The notes under the pieces are model-generated. The model did no database searches. It was not told the origin of the DNA and saw only the letters and a program-made list of their open reading frames with translations. A stretch of DNA of 64,000 nt from Arthrobacter sp. MAHUQ-56. GTDB taxonomy: Bacteria; Actinomycetota; Actinomycetes; Actinomycetales; Micrococcaceae. The DNA is taken from contig NZ_JAIFZQ010000007.1 in NCBI RefSeq assembly GCF_019710585.1, positions 1 through 64,000 of the forward strand. The letters run 5' to 3'. The number at the start of each line of letters is the position of its first letter. Within the stretch, counting starts at the first letter, position 1. Below are positions 50,261 to 60,254 of this stretch, in pieces. The position numbers and the translations under genes were made by a program.

Positions 50261-51562
50261 TTACTGGCGCGTTACAGCCCGGGGGAGGGGTCCACGTTCG
50301 TCGACGCCGCACCAGCCGGCGATGAACAGGGCGATGCTCTTGGTGATCCGGCGGACGGATTCCACCGAGACGCGCTCGTCAAACCCGTGGATCGACTCGG
50401 ACACGGGGCCGTACACCAGCGCCGGCGTATCCGCGTAGAGGGCAAAGACCCGGCCGTCGAGGTAGCCCGGTGTGGTGAAGCTTTCCAGCCCGCGGCCGAA
50501 CACCTGCGCGTGGGTGCGCTCCAGCAGTGTTTCGGCCTCGCTCCCGGGCTCCAGCACGTAGCCTTCCGAGAAGAAACCCGTCCGGACGCCGACGGCGTTG
50601 ATGGGCGCCGGGCCGTGGCCCAGGGACTCGAGGCACTCCTGGAGTTCGTGCCAGGCCTGCTCCGCGGTGATCCCGGGATAGATTGCGGCGCGCACATCGA
50701 ACTCGCACCAGGCCGGGACACTGGAAGGCCAGTCGCCGCCCGCGATCCCGCCAAAGTTGAAGTTGATCGGGTGGTCCAGGTCCTCGAAGTAGGGGTGCTG
50801 CCCGCGGTCCGCGTTCCACTTCTCCTCCACCTCGCGCAGCGCCGAAATCGCCGTGTAGGCGGCGTCGATGGCGTTGAAGCCGGTGCCCATCTCGCGCGGA
50901 TGGGTGGGGTTGCCGGTGACCCTGACCCTGAACCAGATCACGCCGACGTTGGCGCGCACCAGCATGTCCTCCTCGGGTTCGGGGATGACGACGGCGTCCG
51001 CGCGGTAGCCGCGCATTAGGGCCGACAGCGAGCCGTTGCCGGTGCACTCCTCCTCGACGACGGACTGGAAGTGGATGCGGCCTGCCGGCTCGAACCCGGC
51101 GGCGCGGACGGCGTCGAATGCGAAGAGGTTGGCCGCGAGGCCCGCCTTCATGTCGCCGGCGCCGCGGCCGTACAGCCAGCCGTCGATGATCGGTGCGTCC
51201 CAGGCGTAGCGGGACCACGCCTCGGACGGGCCTTCGGGCACCACGTCGATGTGGCCGTTGAGGATGAGGGACCTGCCCCGATCGTCGGCCGGACGGTAGG
51301 TGCCCACCACGTTGGTCATCCCGTCATAGGAAACCGTCACGGGCCCGAATCCGGGATGGGCCGACAGGTCCTCGGCGTCGAGCTCCCACCGGTCCATCTC
51401 CAGGCCGCGGCCGGCCATGGCCCCGTACATCAGGTCCTGGGCGCTGCCCTCCCGGGTGCGCAGCGACGGGTGCTTGACCAGATCCTGGGTGAAGGAAAGC
51501 TGGGCGTCGAAGGCGGCATCGACGGCATCCAGGATGCGGCGGGTTTGGTCGTCATTGAGCAA
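50261..51562 (-). CDS. ArgE/DapE-family M20 peptidase
   Basis: The 433-residue M20 metallopeptidase has the metal ligands in SLILNGHIDVVPEGP (H-x-D), YGRGAGDMKAGLAAN (D) and VVEEECTGNGS (EE, catalytic base and ligand), and a C-terminal SIHGFDERVSVE (H). The dimerisation domain lies between. It starts with TTG at 51562, five bases after GGAGA. Members hydrolyse N-acyl amino acids or related amides. Its neighbours are an MHS transporter, a PucR regulator and two amidohydrolases, so a catabolic role is likely rather than arginine or lysine synthesis. Confidence 0.88.
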   Translation of the reverse strand: MLNDDQTRRILDAVDAAFDAQLSFTQDLVKHPSLRTREGSAQDLMYGAMAGRGLEMDRWELDAEDLSAHPGFGPVTVSYDGMTNVVGTYRPADDRGRSLILNGHIDVVPEGPSEAWSRYAWDAPIIDGWLYGRGAGDMKAGLAANLFAFDAVRAAGFEPAGRIHFQSVVEEECTGNGSLSALMRGYRADAVVIPEPEEDMLVRANVGVIWFRVRVTGNPTHPREMGTGFNAIDAAYTAISALREVEEKWNADRGQHPYFEDLDHPINFNFGGIAGGDWPSSVPAWCEFDVRAAIYPGITAEQAWHELQECLESLGHGPAPINAVGVRTGFFSEGYVLEPGSEAETLLERTHAQVFGRGLESFTTPGYLDGRVFALYADTPALVYGPVSESIHGFDERVSVESVRRITKSIALFIAGWCGVDERGPLPRAVTRQ

Positions 51563-51580
51563 GGTGGTCTCCTAACGGGC

Positions 51581-51609
51581 AGGGGAGCCGTCCGCCGGAC
51601 GGCTCCCCT
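51581..51609 (-). terminator. strong hairpin after the MHS transporter
   Basis: Perfect 13-base arms (AGGGGAGCCGTCC / GGACGGCTCCCCT) around a 3-base loop lie between the transporter stop and the M20 gene. Read-through to the M20 gene would be reduced. Confidence 0.8.
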
Positions 51610-51653
51610 TGGTGATTGGTACCTGTGCTGCCGCAGGTCCGCGGCCGCCTGTG

Positions 51654-52982
51654 TTAGCTGGCGACGAGCTTCTTGTCCTGGACGCGCAGGCGCTCGCCGA
51701 AGAACCCTCCCACGGCGGTCAGCAGGGAGATGATCGCCAGGATCAGGGCCGCACCCCAGGACTGGTTGCCGGAGACGCCCAGCATGGCGGTGGCCAGCAG
51801 GGGCATGAAGCCGCTGGTGGCGCCGGCGATGTTGTAGCCCAGGGCCACGCCGGAGTAGCGGAGCTTCGGCGGGAACAGCTCGGTGAGGAGGGCGCCGTTG
51901 ACGGCATAGGCGACGGCGATGAGCATGATGCCGATGGTGATGGCCAGCGTGATCATCAGCGGGGACTTGGTGTCGATCATCGCGAAGAGGGGGAAGGCCA
52001 TGACGGCGCTGACGACGCCGCCCCACATGGTGACCTTGCCCGGCCCGATCTTCTCGGCGAGCCGGCCCATGAGGAAGGTGACGCCGATCTGGGCCACTGC
52101 GGCAACCAGCGTTGCGTTGACCATCACGTTCCGGTCCACCTTCAGGGTGTTGGAGCCGTAGCTCACCGCGAAGGTGGTGATCATGTAGAAGCCGCCGACG
52201 CCGAGCAGGGCGGCGAGTACGGCAATGAGCAGGCGGCCGCCCGCGTGGCGGAACACCTCGAAGGCCGGGACCTTGGCCGTCTCGCCCTGGGCCAGCAGAT
52301 CCTTGAAGATGGGGGATTCCTCTACCTTGAGGCGGATCCAGAGCGCGATGCCCAGCATCGGGAAGGCCGCCAGGAACGGGATTCGCCAGCCCCAGGCGTC
52401 AAAGGCCTCGGACGGGAACAGCAGCACCAGGGAGAAAGCGCCGGAGGCCAGCAGCGTGGCCACAGGCGAGCCGACCTGTACCAGCGCCGCGTACCGGCCG
52501 CGCTTTTCGACCGGAGCGTGCTCCACGGCCATGGTTACGGCACCGCCCCACTCGCCGCCGACAGCCAGGCCCTGGACCAGCCGCAGAACCGCGAGCATGG
52601 CGGGGGCAGCCAGGCCGATGCTGCCGAAGTCGGGCAGCAGGCCGATGAGGGCCGTGGCAGCGCCGATCATGACGATGGTCATCAGCAGCGCCGGGCGCCG
52701 CCCGTAACGGTCGCCGACGAAACCGAAGATGATGGCGCCGATTGGGCGGGCTGCGAAGCCGACGCCGAACGTGGCAAAGGAGGCCAGCAGCGCCGCAGTG
52801 GGGTCCATGTTGGTAAAGAAGAGCCTGTTGAAGACAAGCGCCGCGGCCGTGCCGAAGAGGTAGTAGTCGTACCACTCCAGCGCCGTCCCGACGAAGGCGG
52901 CACGGGCGATCTTGCCGGCGTCCTTGCCGGAGATGACCGGAGGAGCACCTGCGGCGGGGGTAAGTGAATTTGAGGTCGTCAC
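51654..52982 (-). CDS. MFS transporter, MHS type
   Basis: The protein is about 442 residues from the GTG at 52982, with AAAGGG upstream. ARAAFVGTALEWYDYYLFG and GFVGDRYGRRPALLMTIVMI are MHS-branch hallmarks, and 12 membrane helices are visible. The branch imports organic acids or zwitterions with protons. Flanking genes point to an amide, ureide or N-acyl amino acid. The frame is open to 53108, but the extra N-terminus is not family-like. Confidence 0.88.
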   Translation of the reverse strand: MTTSNSLTPAAGAPPVISGKDAGKIARAAFVGTALEWYDYYLFGTAAALVFNRLFFTNMDPTAALLASFATFGVGFAARPIGAIIFGFVGDRYGRRPALLMTIVMIGAATALIGLLPDFGSIGLAAPAMLAVLRLVQGLAVGGEWGGAVTMAVEHAPVEKRGRYAALVQVGSPVATLLASGAFSLVLLFPSEAFDAWGWRIPFLAAFPMLGIALWIRLKVEESPIFKDLLAQGETAKVPAFEVFRHAGGRLLIAVLAALLGVGGFYMITTFAVSYGSNTLKVDRNVMVNATLVAAVAQIGVTFLMGRLAEKIGPGKVTMWGGVVSAVMAFPLFAMIDTKSPLMITLAITIGIMLIAVAYAVNGALLTELFPPKLRYSGVALGYNIAGATSGFMPLLATAMLGVSGNQSWGAALILAIISLLTAVGGFFGERLRVQDKKLVAS

Positions 52983-53150
52983 TGTTTGAGCCCTTTCGAG
53001 CGGGTTGAGTTTTACATCCCGGATCCCGCGGCGGTCGAAAGGCCATGCCTGCACTGCAGCGGTGGTTATTCGAGAGTAGATCAGTGATAAAGCCCTAAAC
53101 AATGACAATATCCACCCACTTTTTGCCGGTTAAATGGGCATCTTCACAAA

Positions 53151-54344
53151 TCAGTCTGTGAACTCGCCGTAGCGGCTGAGGGCAACGAGGGCCCGCGCTG
53201 CCTCGGCCGGCACCGTCAGGTCCAGGCCGATGACCTGGTGCAGGCTGTGCAATCGGTTGACCACCGTGTTCCGGTGGCAAAAGAGTTCCTCGGACGTTTC
53301 CTTGATGGACCCGGTCCGCGCGTAGCTGCGCGCCACCTGCAGCAGGCGCTGGCGTTCAAGGGGCGTGCACCTGTCCAGGGCATCCTTCACGGGAGCGGAA
53401 AAGCCTGGAAACTTCTGTTCCAGGAGCCTGCCGGCAATCCCCATCCAGGCATCCTCCATCGTCGCCAGCCCGGTGCCGCGGCGCTTCTGCTGTGCGAGCA
53501 CCAGCGCTGACGAGGCGGCGGCCGGGACGGCGGCCAGGCCGGCGACGCCGGACATGTAGCCTGCGGGGAATCCCGGCCCTTCCTCATGCCAGGTCCGTCC
53601 TTGGCGCTGCTGGCGGAAGAGATACAGGACCCCCGTGTTCTCGTACAGATAAACGTTGTGGTCCGACTCGAACTGCCGCTGGGCCTGGGGCACGGCGTCC
53701 GAGGTAACCGCCAGCACCTCAAAGGTCCCGTTGGCCTGCAGCCCGAGCGCCTCGGCAAGCTCCTGGGCTTCAGCCGGGCTGCCCAGTTCGGCGTTGAACA
53801 GCCGGGACAGCAGGCGCTGGCGGTAGAGCTGCTTGTTGCGCGTCAGCCTGGCCTCTTCCTCGGCGTAGGCCTGCTGGATGCTGCTCACATAGCCTTCGAC
53901 GGCGTCGAGGACGCGGTCCATGTTGGCCACCAGGACGCTGATTCCCTTGTCCCGGGCGACCCGTTCGAGCCCCTTCCAGAGAACACGGAAGTCATTGCGG
54001 ATTGCTTCAAGGAAGGCGTCCAGGGGGACGCCCTGGCGGGCCCGGCGGGCTGCCACCTCGCGCGGAAGGGTCTGCAGGTCCGGGGGGAGCTCCAGCCCGG
54101 CCATCTGGTACAGGAACATGTCCATGGTGTCCGCCGCGGTGCGGTAAACGTCGTCCTGGGGAACCAGTGCTTCACCGTAGGAAATGGCTGAGAAGCGGTC
54201 CAGGAAGTCGCTGACGAGCAGGGAGCGTTCCTTCCACAAACTTTCCAGCAGCTCCGTCCACTCCGGTTCCATCGGCCGGCCCGGACGGAACTCGCGGGGT
54301 GTGGTGCCGGAAGGGCGGGCGGTAACGCCGTCGTGTGCTGTCAT
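53151..54344 (-). CDS. PucR/CdaR-type transcriptional regulator
   Basis: The 397-residue protein has an N-terminal helical sensory part, a GGDEF-like CdaR middle (ALGLQANGTFEVLAVTSDA), and a C-terminal HTH_30 domain (SYARTGSIKETSEELFCHRN then TVVNRLHSLHQVIGLDL). PucR-type proteins activate purine or ureide degradation, and relatives respond to other substrates. It is divergent from the amidohydrolase-hydrolase operon and lies beside the MHS transporter; it probably controls both. Confidence 0.88.
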   Translation of the reverse strand: MTAHDGVTARPSGTTPREFRPGRPMEPEWTELLESLWKERSLLVSDFLDRFSAISYGEALVPQDDVYRTAADTMDMFLYQMAGLELPPDLQTLPREVAARRARQGVPLDAFLEAIRNDFRVLWKGLERVARDKGISVLVANMDRVLDAVEGYVSSIQQAYAEEEARLTRNKQLYRQRLLSRLFNAELGSPAEAQELAEALGLQANGTFEVLAVTSDAVPQAQRQFESDHNVYLYENTGVLYLFRQQRQGRTWHEEGPGFPAGYMSGVAGLAAVPAAASSALVLAQQKRRGTGLATMEDAWMGIAGRLLEQKFPGFSAPVKDALDRCTPLERQRLLQVARSYARTGSIKETSEELFCHRNTVVNRLHSLHQVIGLDLTVPAEAARALVALSRYGEFTD

Positions 54345-54504
54345 GCATCCATTTTATGCAAACGCCTAAATTTTGGCACCAAGGCCGCGTTTGATGTCTC
54401 TTGAAGGCAGCAATCGTACAGAGTTGAATGGACCGCAGCCCCACTTCCAGGCCCCTGACCCGAACCCTTCCGCACGGTTGAAGGGGCCATACCAAAGAGG
54501 ATTC

Positions 54505-56199
54505 ATGCCCGTCGATCTCCTGATTCGCAACGCCCACATCCTGACCCAGGATGCCTCCCGCCCTGCGGCGACCAGCCTGCTCATCCACGACGGCAAGATT
54601 TTCGACGTCGATCCCGACGCCGACCTTGCCAGCCATGCCGCCCTGACCATCGATGCGGCCGGGACCACGATTGTCCCCGGGTTCAACGACGTCCACGCGC
54701 ACAGTGTGTGGTTCGGCCTCGGCCTCATGGAAGCCAACGCGGGGGCAGCGGCAAGCCTGGACGAGGTGTACCGGATCATCGCCGAGGCCGCAGCCGGGAA
54801 GGCCCCCGACGAGTGGGTCATTGCGTCCGGCTACAGCCCGCTGCTGCTCGGCGGCCAACAGCCTGACCGAGACCGGCTGGATGCGGCCGCGGGGGGACGC
54901 CCGGTGTGGATCAAGCACTCATCAGGCCATGCCTGCACACTCAACGGCGTGGCACTGGACCTCGTCGCGGCCCAGGCGGACCTCACTGCGCCGATCGACG
55001 GCGGCGCCGTGGTGGTGGACGAAAAGGGCCGGCCGACAGGGCTGCTGGAGGAGAATGCCATGCGGCTGGTGCACGACCTCCTGCTTCCCTATCCGCTGGA
55101 GACCATTGAGCGCGCGCTGGACCTCGCGACGTCGCACTACCTCTCCGAAGGGATCACCAGCGTCACGGATGCGGGCATCGCCGGCGGCTGGATCGGCTAT
55201 TCGCCCCGCGAGTTCGCGGCGTACCTGAACGCCCGCGACAAGGGACTGCTCAGCGTCAGGATGCAGCCGATGCTGGTCGTTGATGCCCTCCACGATGTGC
55301 CGGGCCATGCCGACGACCCGGCGTCCAGGAGCCTGGACGCCGGAATCCGCACCGGACTGGGGGACGACTGGCTGCGGCTGGGCCCGGTGAAGATCTTCAG
55401 CGACGGCTCGCTCCTGGGCAGTACGGCCTACATGACCGAGGAATACGCAGGCTGCACCCACAACCACGGCTACCTGCAGATGGACCCGGACCAGCTGCGC
55501 GAATCAGCCCTGGGCGCGTACCGGGCAGGCTGGGCGATCGCGATGCACGCGATCGGCGACCACGCCATTGACCATGCGATCGACATCATCACCGAGGCGC
55601 AGGAAAAGTACGGGCTCAATTCACAGCCCAACCGGATCGAGCACGGCGGGGTGGTCCGCCCCGACCAGCTGGACCGGATCGCCAATGCCGGCATCGTGCT
55701 GGTCCCGCAGCCGCACTTCATCACGGAATTCGGGGACGGCATGGCCCGCCTGCTGGGCCCCAAACGGACTGCCTGGTCCTATCCCGGCAAGAGTCTGCTG
55801 GATCGTGGCGTCACCCTGCCGGGAAGTTCGGACCGCCCGGTGTCCAACGGCCGGCCACTGGACGTCATGCAGTCCTTCGTGGAGCGGCTGACGCCGTCGG
55901 GCGAGGTCTACGGGCCGGACGAAAGGATCACCGCAGCCGAGGCGCTGGCCGCGTACACCACGGGGTCGGCCGCGGCGACGGGAACCGGGCACATCAAGGG
56001 GCGCCTGGCGCCGGGGTACCTGGCGGACCTGGTGTTCCTCGACCAGGACCCTACCGCCGTCGACCCCTCCAACATCTCCGCCACCCGCGTGCTGGCCACC
56101 ATGGTGGGCGGGAACATCCGTTTCGGCGCCGACAATCTGCCAGCCCCGGCCCGCGTGGCAGACCTTGAGGCAGCACTGACAGGGAAGGAAACCCCATGA
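54505..56199 (+). CDS. YtcJ-like metal-dependent amidohydrolase
   Basis: The protein is about 564 residues from the ATG at 54505, with AAAGAGGA upstream. It has the amidohydrolase-3 layout: TTIVPGFNDVHAHSVWFG (H-x-H metal site), VKIFSDGSLLGSTAYMTE, AIAMHAIGDHAIDHA (metal His), RIEHGGVVRP and a late SSDRPVSNG. The family hydrolyses C-N bonds in varied small molecules. Its stop overlaps the next hydrolase start (ATGA), so the two are tightly coupled and may act in sequence on one substrate. Confidence 0.88.
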   Translation: MPVDLLIRNAHILTQDASRPAATSLLIHDGKIFDVDPDADLASHAALTIDAAGTTIVPGFNDVHAHSVWFGLGLMEANAGAAASLDEVYRIIAEAAAGKAPDEWVIASGYSPLLLGGQQPDRDRLDAAAGGRPVWIKHSSGHACTLNGVALDLVAAQADLTAPIDGGAVVVDEKGRPTGLLEENAMRLVHDLLLPYPLETIERALDLATSHYLSEGITSVTDAGIAGGWIGYSPREFAAYLNARDKGLLSVRMQPMLVVDALHDVPGHADDPASRSLDAGIRTGLGDDWLRLGPVKIFSDGSLLGSTAYMTEEYAGCTHNHGYLQMDPDQLRESALGAYRAGWAIAMHAIGDHAIDHAIDIITEAQEKYGLNSQPNRIEHGGVVRPDQLDRIANAGIVLVPQPHFITEFGDGMARLLGPKRTAWSYPGKSLLDRGVTLPGSSDRPVSNGRPLDVMQSFVERLTPSGEVYGPDERITAAEALAAYTTGSAAATGTGHIKGRLAPGYLADLVFLDQDPTAVDPSNISATRVLATMVGGNIRFGADNLPAPARVADLEAALTGKETP

Positions 56200-57449
56200 G
56201 CACCACCAACGACCAGTTCCTCGCCGACTTCGCCACGATGTCGGGCTTTGGCGCCACCCCCGGCGGCGGCGTGGACCGGCAGGCCGGCACACCGGCCGAC
56301 CATGGCACCAGGGCCTGGTTCAGTCAATGGCTGGCCGGGCACGGCTACACCGAAGCCGTGGACGAGGCAGGCAACCAGTTCGGCATGGTTGAACTGGTCC
56401 CGGGCGCGCCCTACGTGCTGGTCGGCTCGCACCTGGACTCCCAGCCGCTGGCCGGCCGGTACGACGGAGCCTACGGAGTGCTCGCCGCGGCGCACGCCGG
56501 TGCCCGCGTCGCGGCGGAAGCCAGGGCCGGAAAGCTGCGGCCCACCTACAACCTGGCGGTCGTGAACTGGTTCAACGAGGAAGGCAGCCGCTTCGCGCCC
56601 AGCATGATGGGAAGCGGCGTGTTCACCGGGAAACTGCGCCTCGAGGACGCCCTCGCCACCGCCGATCCCGCAGGGACAACCGTTGCCCAGGCCCTTGCCG
56701 CAGGACACGCTGTACCGGACGGGAACGCACCCGTCCTCGCCCAGGTTGCCCGCTACGCCGAAATCCACATTGAGCAGGGCCGGAACCTGGAGGAGAGCGG
56801 GACCCAGGTGGGGATCGTGGACAGCACCTGGGCCGCCAGCAAGTACCGGGTGACCGTGGACGGAGCGCAGTCGCACACGGGCGCCACCCGCATGGAGGAC
56901 CGCCGTGACGCCCTCTTCGGGGCCGCGCTGGTGATCGCCGCCGCACGTGAACTGGCGGCCGAATTCGAGCCCGGGCTGCTGCACACCTCCGTCTCCGAGC
57001 TGTATGTCCTGCCGAACTCGCCGGTCACCATCGCCCGGCAGGTGCTGATGAACCTGGACCTGCGCTCCCCGGACGAGTCCGTGCTGGGCCTGGCCATGGA
57101 GCGGCTGGGCAAGAGGATCATCGACGCCGGGACGGACTCCCGCACGGACATCCGCCTGGACCTGACGCACAACTGGGGGGTGGTGTCCTACCAGCCCCGG
57201 GGGGCAGCCTTGGGCAGGGCCAGCGCGGAGAGCCTTGGCTATACCCACGCGGACGTGATGACCGTGGCCGGGCACGATTCGACCAACATGAAAGACGTGG
57301 TTCCCACCGTGATGCTCTTCGTGCCCAGCGTGGAAGGCATATCGCACAACGAGGCTGAGTACACGCACGACGACGACGCGCTGCGGGGCGTCGAGCTCCT
57401 CACCGACGTCACGCGGCGCCTTGTCCGGGGCGAGTTGGAAGAGGACTAG
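56196..57449 (+). CDS. M20 allantoate amidohydrolase / N-carbamoyl amino acid hydrolase-like enzyme
   Basis: The 417-residue M20 enzyme matches the hydantoinase/carbamoylase branch: YVLVGSHLDSQPLAGRYDGA (H-x-D metal site), VVNWFNEEGSRFAPSMMGSG (EE), AEIHIEQGRNLEESG and VDGAQSHTGATRMEDRRDAL. The C-terminal HDSTNMKDVVPTVMLFVPS supplies the last metal His. Substrates in this branch are allantoate, ureidoglycine or N-carbamoyl amino acids. The PucR gene nearby favours a ureide, but this is inference. Confidence 0.88.
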   Translation: MSTTNDQFLADFATMSGFGATPGGGVDRQAGTPADHGTRAWFSQWLAGHGYTEAVDEAGNQFGMVELVPGAPYVLVGSHLDSQPLAGRYDGAYGVLAAAHAGARVAAEARAGKLRPTYNLAVVNWFNEEGSRFAPSMMGSGVFTGKLRLEDALATADPAGTTVAQALAAGHAVPDGNAPVLAQVARYAEIHIEQGRNLEESGTQVGIVDSTWAASKYRVTVDGAQSHTGATRMEDRRDALFGAALVIAAARELAAEFEPGLLHTSVSELYVLPNSPVTIARQVLMNLDLRSPDESVLGLAMERLGKRIIDAGTDSRTDIRLDLTHNWGVVSYQPRGAALGRASAESLGYTHADVMTVAGHDSTNMKDVVPTVMLFVPSVEGISHNEAEYTHDDDALRGVELLTDVTRRLVRGELEED

Positions 57450-57483
57450 CGGGCCGGGCGGGAGGCCGGGTGCCCTCCGAGGC

Positions 57484-58269
57484 CTAGGCGGTGTTCCGCC
57501 CGCCGCTGAGGTCCAGCACCTGCCCGGTGGTGTAACTCGCCTCCGGAGACAGCAGCCAGGCAGCAAGTGAGGCAAACTCCGCCGGTTCGCCCACCCGGCC
57601 CATCGGCACCCGGGCCAAAAGCTCTGCGTTGCGCTCCGCGGAAAGGTCCTCCAGGAGCCGTGTCCGGAACATCGACGGCGCCACCGAGTTCACCGTCACC
57701 CCGTCCGGCGCGGCCTCCTTGGCGGCCGTCTTCACCAGTGCCACCACGGCTGCCTTCGATGCCGAGTACGCAGCCATGTTGGCGTTGCCCTCACGCGCGG
57801 CGATGGAAGCGAGCACGGCGATGCGGCCGTAGCCGGCGCGGCGCATGACGGGAAGCAGTGCGGCAAGGCCGTGGAAACACCCGTCCAGGTTGTTGGCGAA
57901 CGTCCGTGACCATCCCGCAAACGGCATGTCCTGCACCGCGGTTTCAGGCCCCTGGACCCCGTGGGCAAAGAGCGCACCGTCGATCCGGCCGTGCTGCCCC
58001 AGCACCTCGGCCAGTACGGCATCCCACTCCTGCCGCTGCGTGACGTCCAGGCGGAGTGACGTTGCGGGGGCCTCCCCGTTGCCCGTGCCGAGAGCATCGG
58101 TGTTGACCACTGTTGCCCCCTCGGCGCGGAGGCGCTCGCTTGCTGCCGACCCCAGGCCTCCGGCCGCCCCGGTCACCAGGACCACCTGGCCCTGGAAGCG
58201 GCCGGGCCAAACGGGCGCGGCAGCCGCTGTCCCGTTCGCGCAGGCATAGGTGGCGGCGAAAGTAGCCAT
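57484..58269 (-). CDS. short-chain dehydrogenase/reductase
   Basis: The 261-residue classical SDR has TGAAGGLGSAASERLRAEGA (cofactor motif), an NN-like ALFAHGVQ strand, and the active site at VLASIAAREGNANMAAYSASKAA (S, then Y-x3-K). AGGAA precedes the ATG at 58269. It converges on the hydrolase operon. The substrate is unknown. The first ~25 residues are an extra leader before the Rossmann start. Confidence 0.88.
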   Translation of the reverse strand: MATFAATYACANGTAAAAPVWPGRFQGQVVLVTGAAGGLGSAASERLRAEGATVVNTDALGTGNGEAPATSLRLDVTQRQEWDAVLAEVLGQHGRIDGALFAHGVQGPETAVQDMPFAGWSRTFANNLDGCFHGLAALLPVMRRAGYGRIAVLASIAAREGNANMAAYSASKAAVVALVKTAAKEAAPDGVTVNSVAPSMFRTRLLEDLSAERNAELLARVPMGRVGEPAEFASLAAWLLSPEASYTTGQVLDLSGGRNTA

Positions 58270-58489
58270 GGAAGGTTCCTCTTCATTGAGTCGGAGAGCC
58301 GGACCAGTCTTTCGGGGCCAGCTGGGGTGATTCCATGGTGGTAACGCTCTTGAGGCAAGTCCAACACTTATTCGGTCAAGGACTATGTGCAGGAGCCGCA
58401 TAGTCAGGCCGGCGGGGCCGGGAGCGGTCGGTGGCAATCCGGTCCTTTTGACGCTGGGGCCCGGCTTGGCGCAACACTACGCTGATGCC

Positions 58490-59227
58490 GTGAGCGACGT
58501 GCTGACGCTGAATCCTCCGGTTCAACGCAACGTGGGCGCCAACCGGGCGCTGCATCCGGACCGTCCCTGGATCCGTCTGGTACGCGGCGGCGCCGGACTC
58601 GCCATGCTCGCGGCCCTTGGCCAGGAGCTGTACGACGCGACCCAGCCCGGCAACTCCGTCGACATCCCCCAGCTCATCTCCCAGTTCACGTTCCAGTCAA
58701 ACCTCGTCCTCGGGCTCGTGTTCCTTGTGTCCGCTGCGCGGCCGCGTGCGAGGCTGCCGCAGTGGTGGGATCACCTCTTCGGCGCCCTCGCGTTCTACCT
58801 GGTGATGACGGGCATTATCTATGTGGTGCTCGTGGCTCCGCCTGACGAGCCGTGGTGGACGCTGGACCTGTACTGGCCGTGGATGGTCACCCATCGCATC
58901 GCACCCCTGGTCGCGGGGCTCGACTGGCTCCTGGTCACGCGCACTGTCCGAGGCCCATGGCGGCGGCCCCTCGTCTGGCTTTGCTACCCGGGGGTGTTCC
59001 TGATCTTCTCCTGGGTGCGCGGCGCCCTCGACGGCTGGTACCCCTACGACTTCCTCAACCCGGGGCTCGGCGGCGGCTGGCCGGCGGTCATCGCCACCAG
59101 CGCCCTGGTACTCGCCGCGTTTCTCTTGGTCGGCATACTCGTGCACGTCGCCGGCAATGTCCGGGTGGGTCTCGCCCGCGGACCCGGAAAGGAAACCCCT
59201 GCCCAGCTGAGTGCTGATTCCACCTAG
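58490..59227 (+). CDS. Pr6Pr-family integral membrane protein
   Basis: The protein is about 245 residues from the GTG at 58490. Six hydrophobic segments alternate with conserved loops: FTFQSNLVLGLVFLVSA, then MVTHRIAPLVAGLDWLLV and WVRGALDGWYPYDFLNP, the pattern of the Pr6Pr (FAR-17a/AIG1-like) family. Its biochemical role is unknown in bacteria. It sits alone between the SDR and LysR genes. Confidence 0.82.
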   Translation: MSDVLTLNPPVQRNVGANRALHPDRPWIRLVRGGAGLAMLAALGQELYDATQPGNSVDIPQLISQFTFQSNLVLGLVFLVSAARPRARLPQWWDHLFGALAFYLVMTGIIYVVLVAPPDEPWWTLDLYWPWMVTHRIAPLVAGLDWLLVTRTVRGPWRRPLVWLCYPGVFLIFSWVRGALDGWYPYDFLNPGLGGGWPAVIATSALVLAAFLLVGILVHVAGNVRVGLARGPGKETPAQLSADST

Positions 59228-59314
59228 TTGCCCGGTTACTATGATCAGAGTGCACCTAGTGCGTTCCCATGGAACCGGCGGCCAACTGCACGGGCTGCCA
59301 GCAAGGGCGGGTGA

Positions 59315-60217
59315 ATGACAGAGATCCGGTGGCTTGAAGCTTTCGTGGCGGTTGCCGAAGAGCTGCACTTTGGCCGGGCAGCACTCCGCCTGCATACCTC
59401 GCAGTCCCCTTTGAGCCAGACCATCCGGAAGCTTGAGAACGACCTGGGCACGCGCCTCTTCGAGCGGAATACCAGAAGCGTGGCGCTGACCCCGGCTGGC
59501 CATGCCCTCCTTCCGCGGGCCTACCGCGTGCTCCAGGACATGCGCCTGGCGCGTGAAGCCGCCCTGGCCGAAGTGGAGGGCGTCCGCGGAAAGATCCTGA
59601 TTGGGTTTTCGGGGGCCGTGAACCATTTGACGCTTCCGCCGCTGACGCGCGCCGTGCGCCGGCGCTACCCCGATATCGAACTGGACCTTACCAGCAGGGT
59701 GCGCACCCGGGACGGTCTGGCAAGCGTTGCCAATGGCACCCTTGACCTGGCGTTCGTCGGACTTTCCGACTCGCCGGTGCCATCGGTGGTGACCCGCCTT
59801 GTTGCCCGTGAAGAGATCGGGGCAGTGCTTCCCCTGGATCATCCGTTGGCGCGCGAGAAGTCCATACCGGTGCAAAGCCTGGCGGGTGACGACTTCATTT
59901 CGCCGCCCACGGACGGCTCCTCCTCCATGACGGAGGTGATGCTGGCATCCTGCATGGCGGCGGGATTCCGGCCGCGCATCGTCCAGGAGCTGTCGGACCC
60001 TTACATGGTGCTGACGTTCGTGGCCGCCGGCGTGGGGGTAACCCTGATGAGCAGCGGAATCTCGGGCATCATCCCCTCCGGGGCGACTTACGTGCCGCTG
60101 GACGGCCCGCACCACTACATGAACCATGCCATCGCCTGGTCCACGGAAAACGATTCGGCCGTGCTGAAAGCCGTGCTCGACGTCGCCGGAGAGGTCTTCC
60201 CGCCCGTCCCCACCTGA
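59315..60217 (+). CDS. LysR-family regulator of the shikimate/quinate-type cluster
   Basis: The 300-residue LysR protein has the HTH FGRAALRLHTSQSPLSQTIR and a two-lobe effector domain with GTLDLAFVGLSD. It resembles the CatM/BenM-like subgroup that responds to aromatic or alicyclic acids. It reads in the same direction as the transporter and shikimate dehydrogenase genes, with a 158-base gap carrying a dyad that may be its operator. Confidence 0.88.
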   Translation: MTEIRWLEAFVAVAEELHFGRAALRLHTSQSPLSQTIRKLENDLGTRLFERNTRSVALTPAGHALLPRAYRVLQDMRLAREAALAEVEGVRGKILIGFSGAVNHLTLPPLTRAVRRRYPDIELDLTSRVRTRDGLASVANGTLDLAFVGLSDSPVPSVVTRLVAREEIGAVLPLDHPLAREKSIPVQSLAGDDFISPPTDGSSSMTEVMLASCMAAGFRPRIVQELSDPYMVLTFVAAGVGVTLMSSGISGIIPSGATYVPLDGPHHYMNHAIAWSTENDSAVLKAVLDVAGEVFPPVPT

Positions 60218-60254
60218 CGGGAATATAGTGCGATCGCAGCATAGTGCTAGACCA

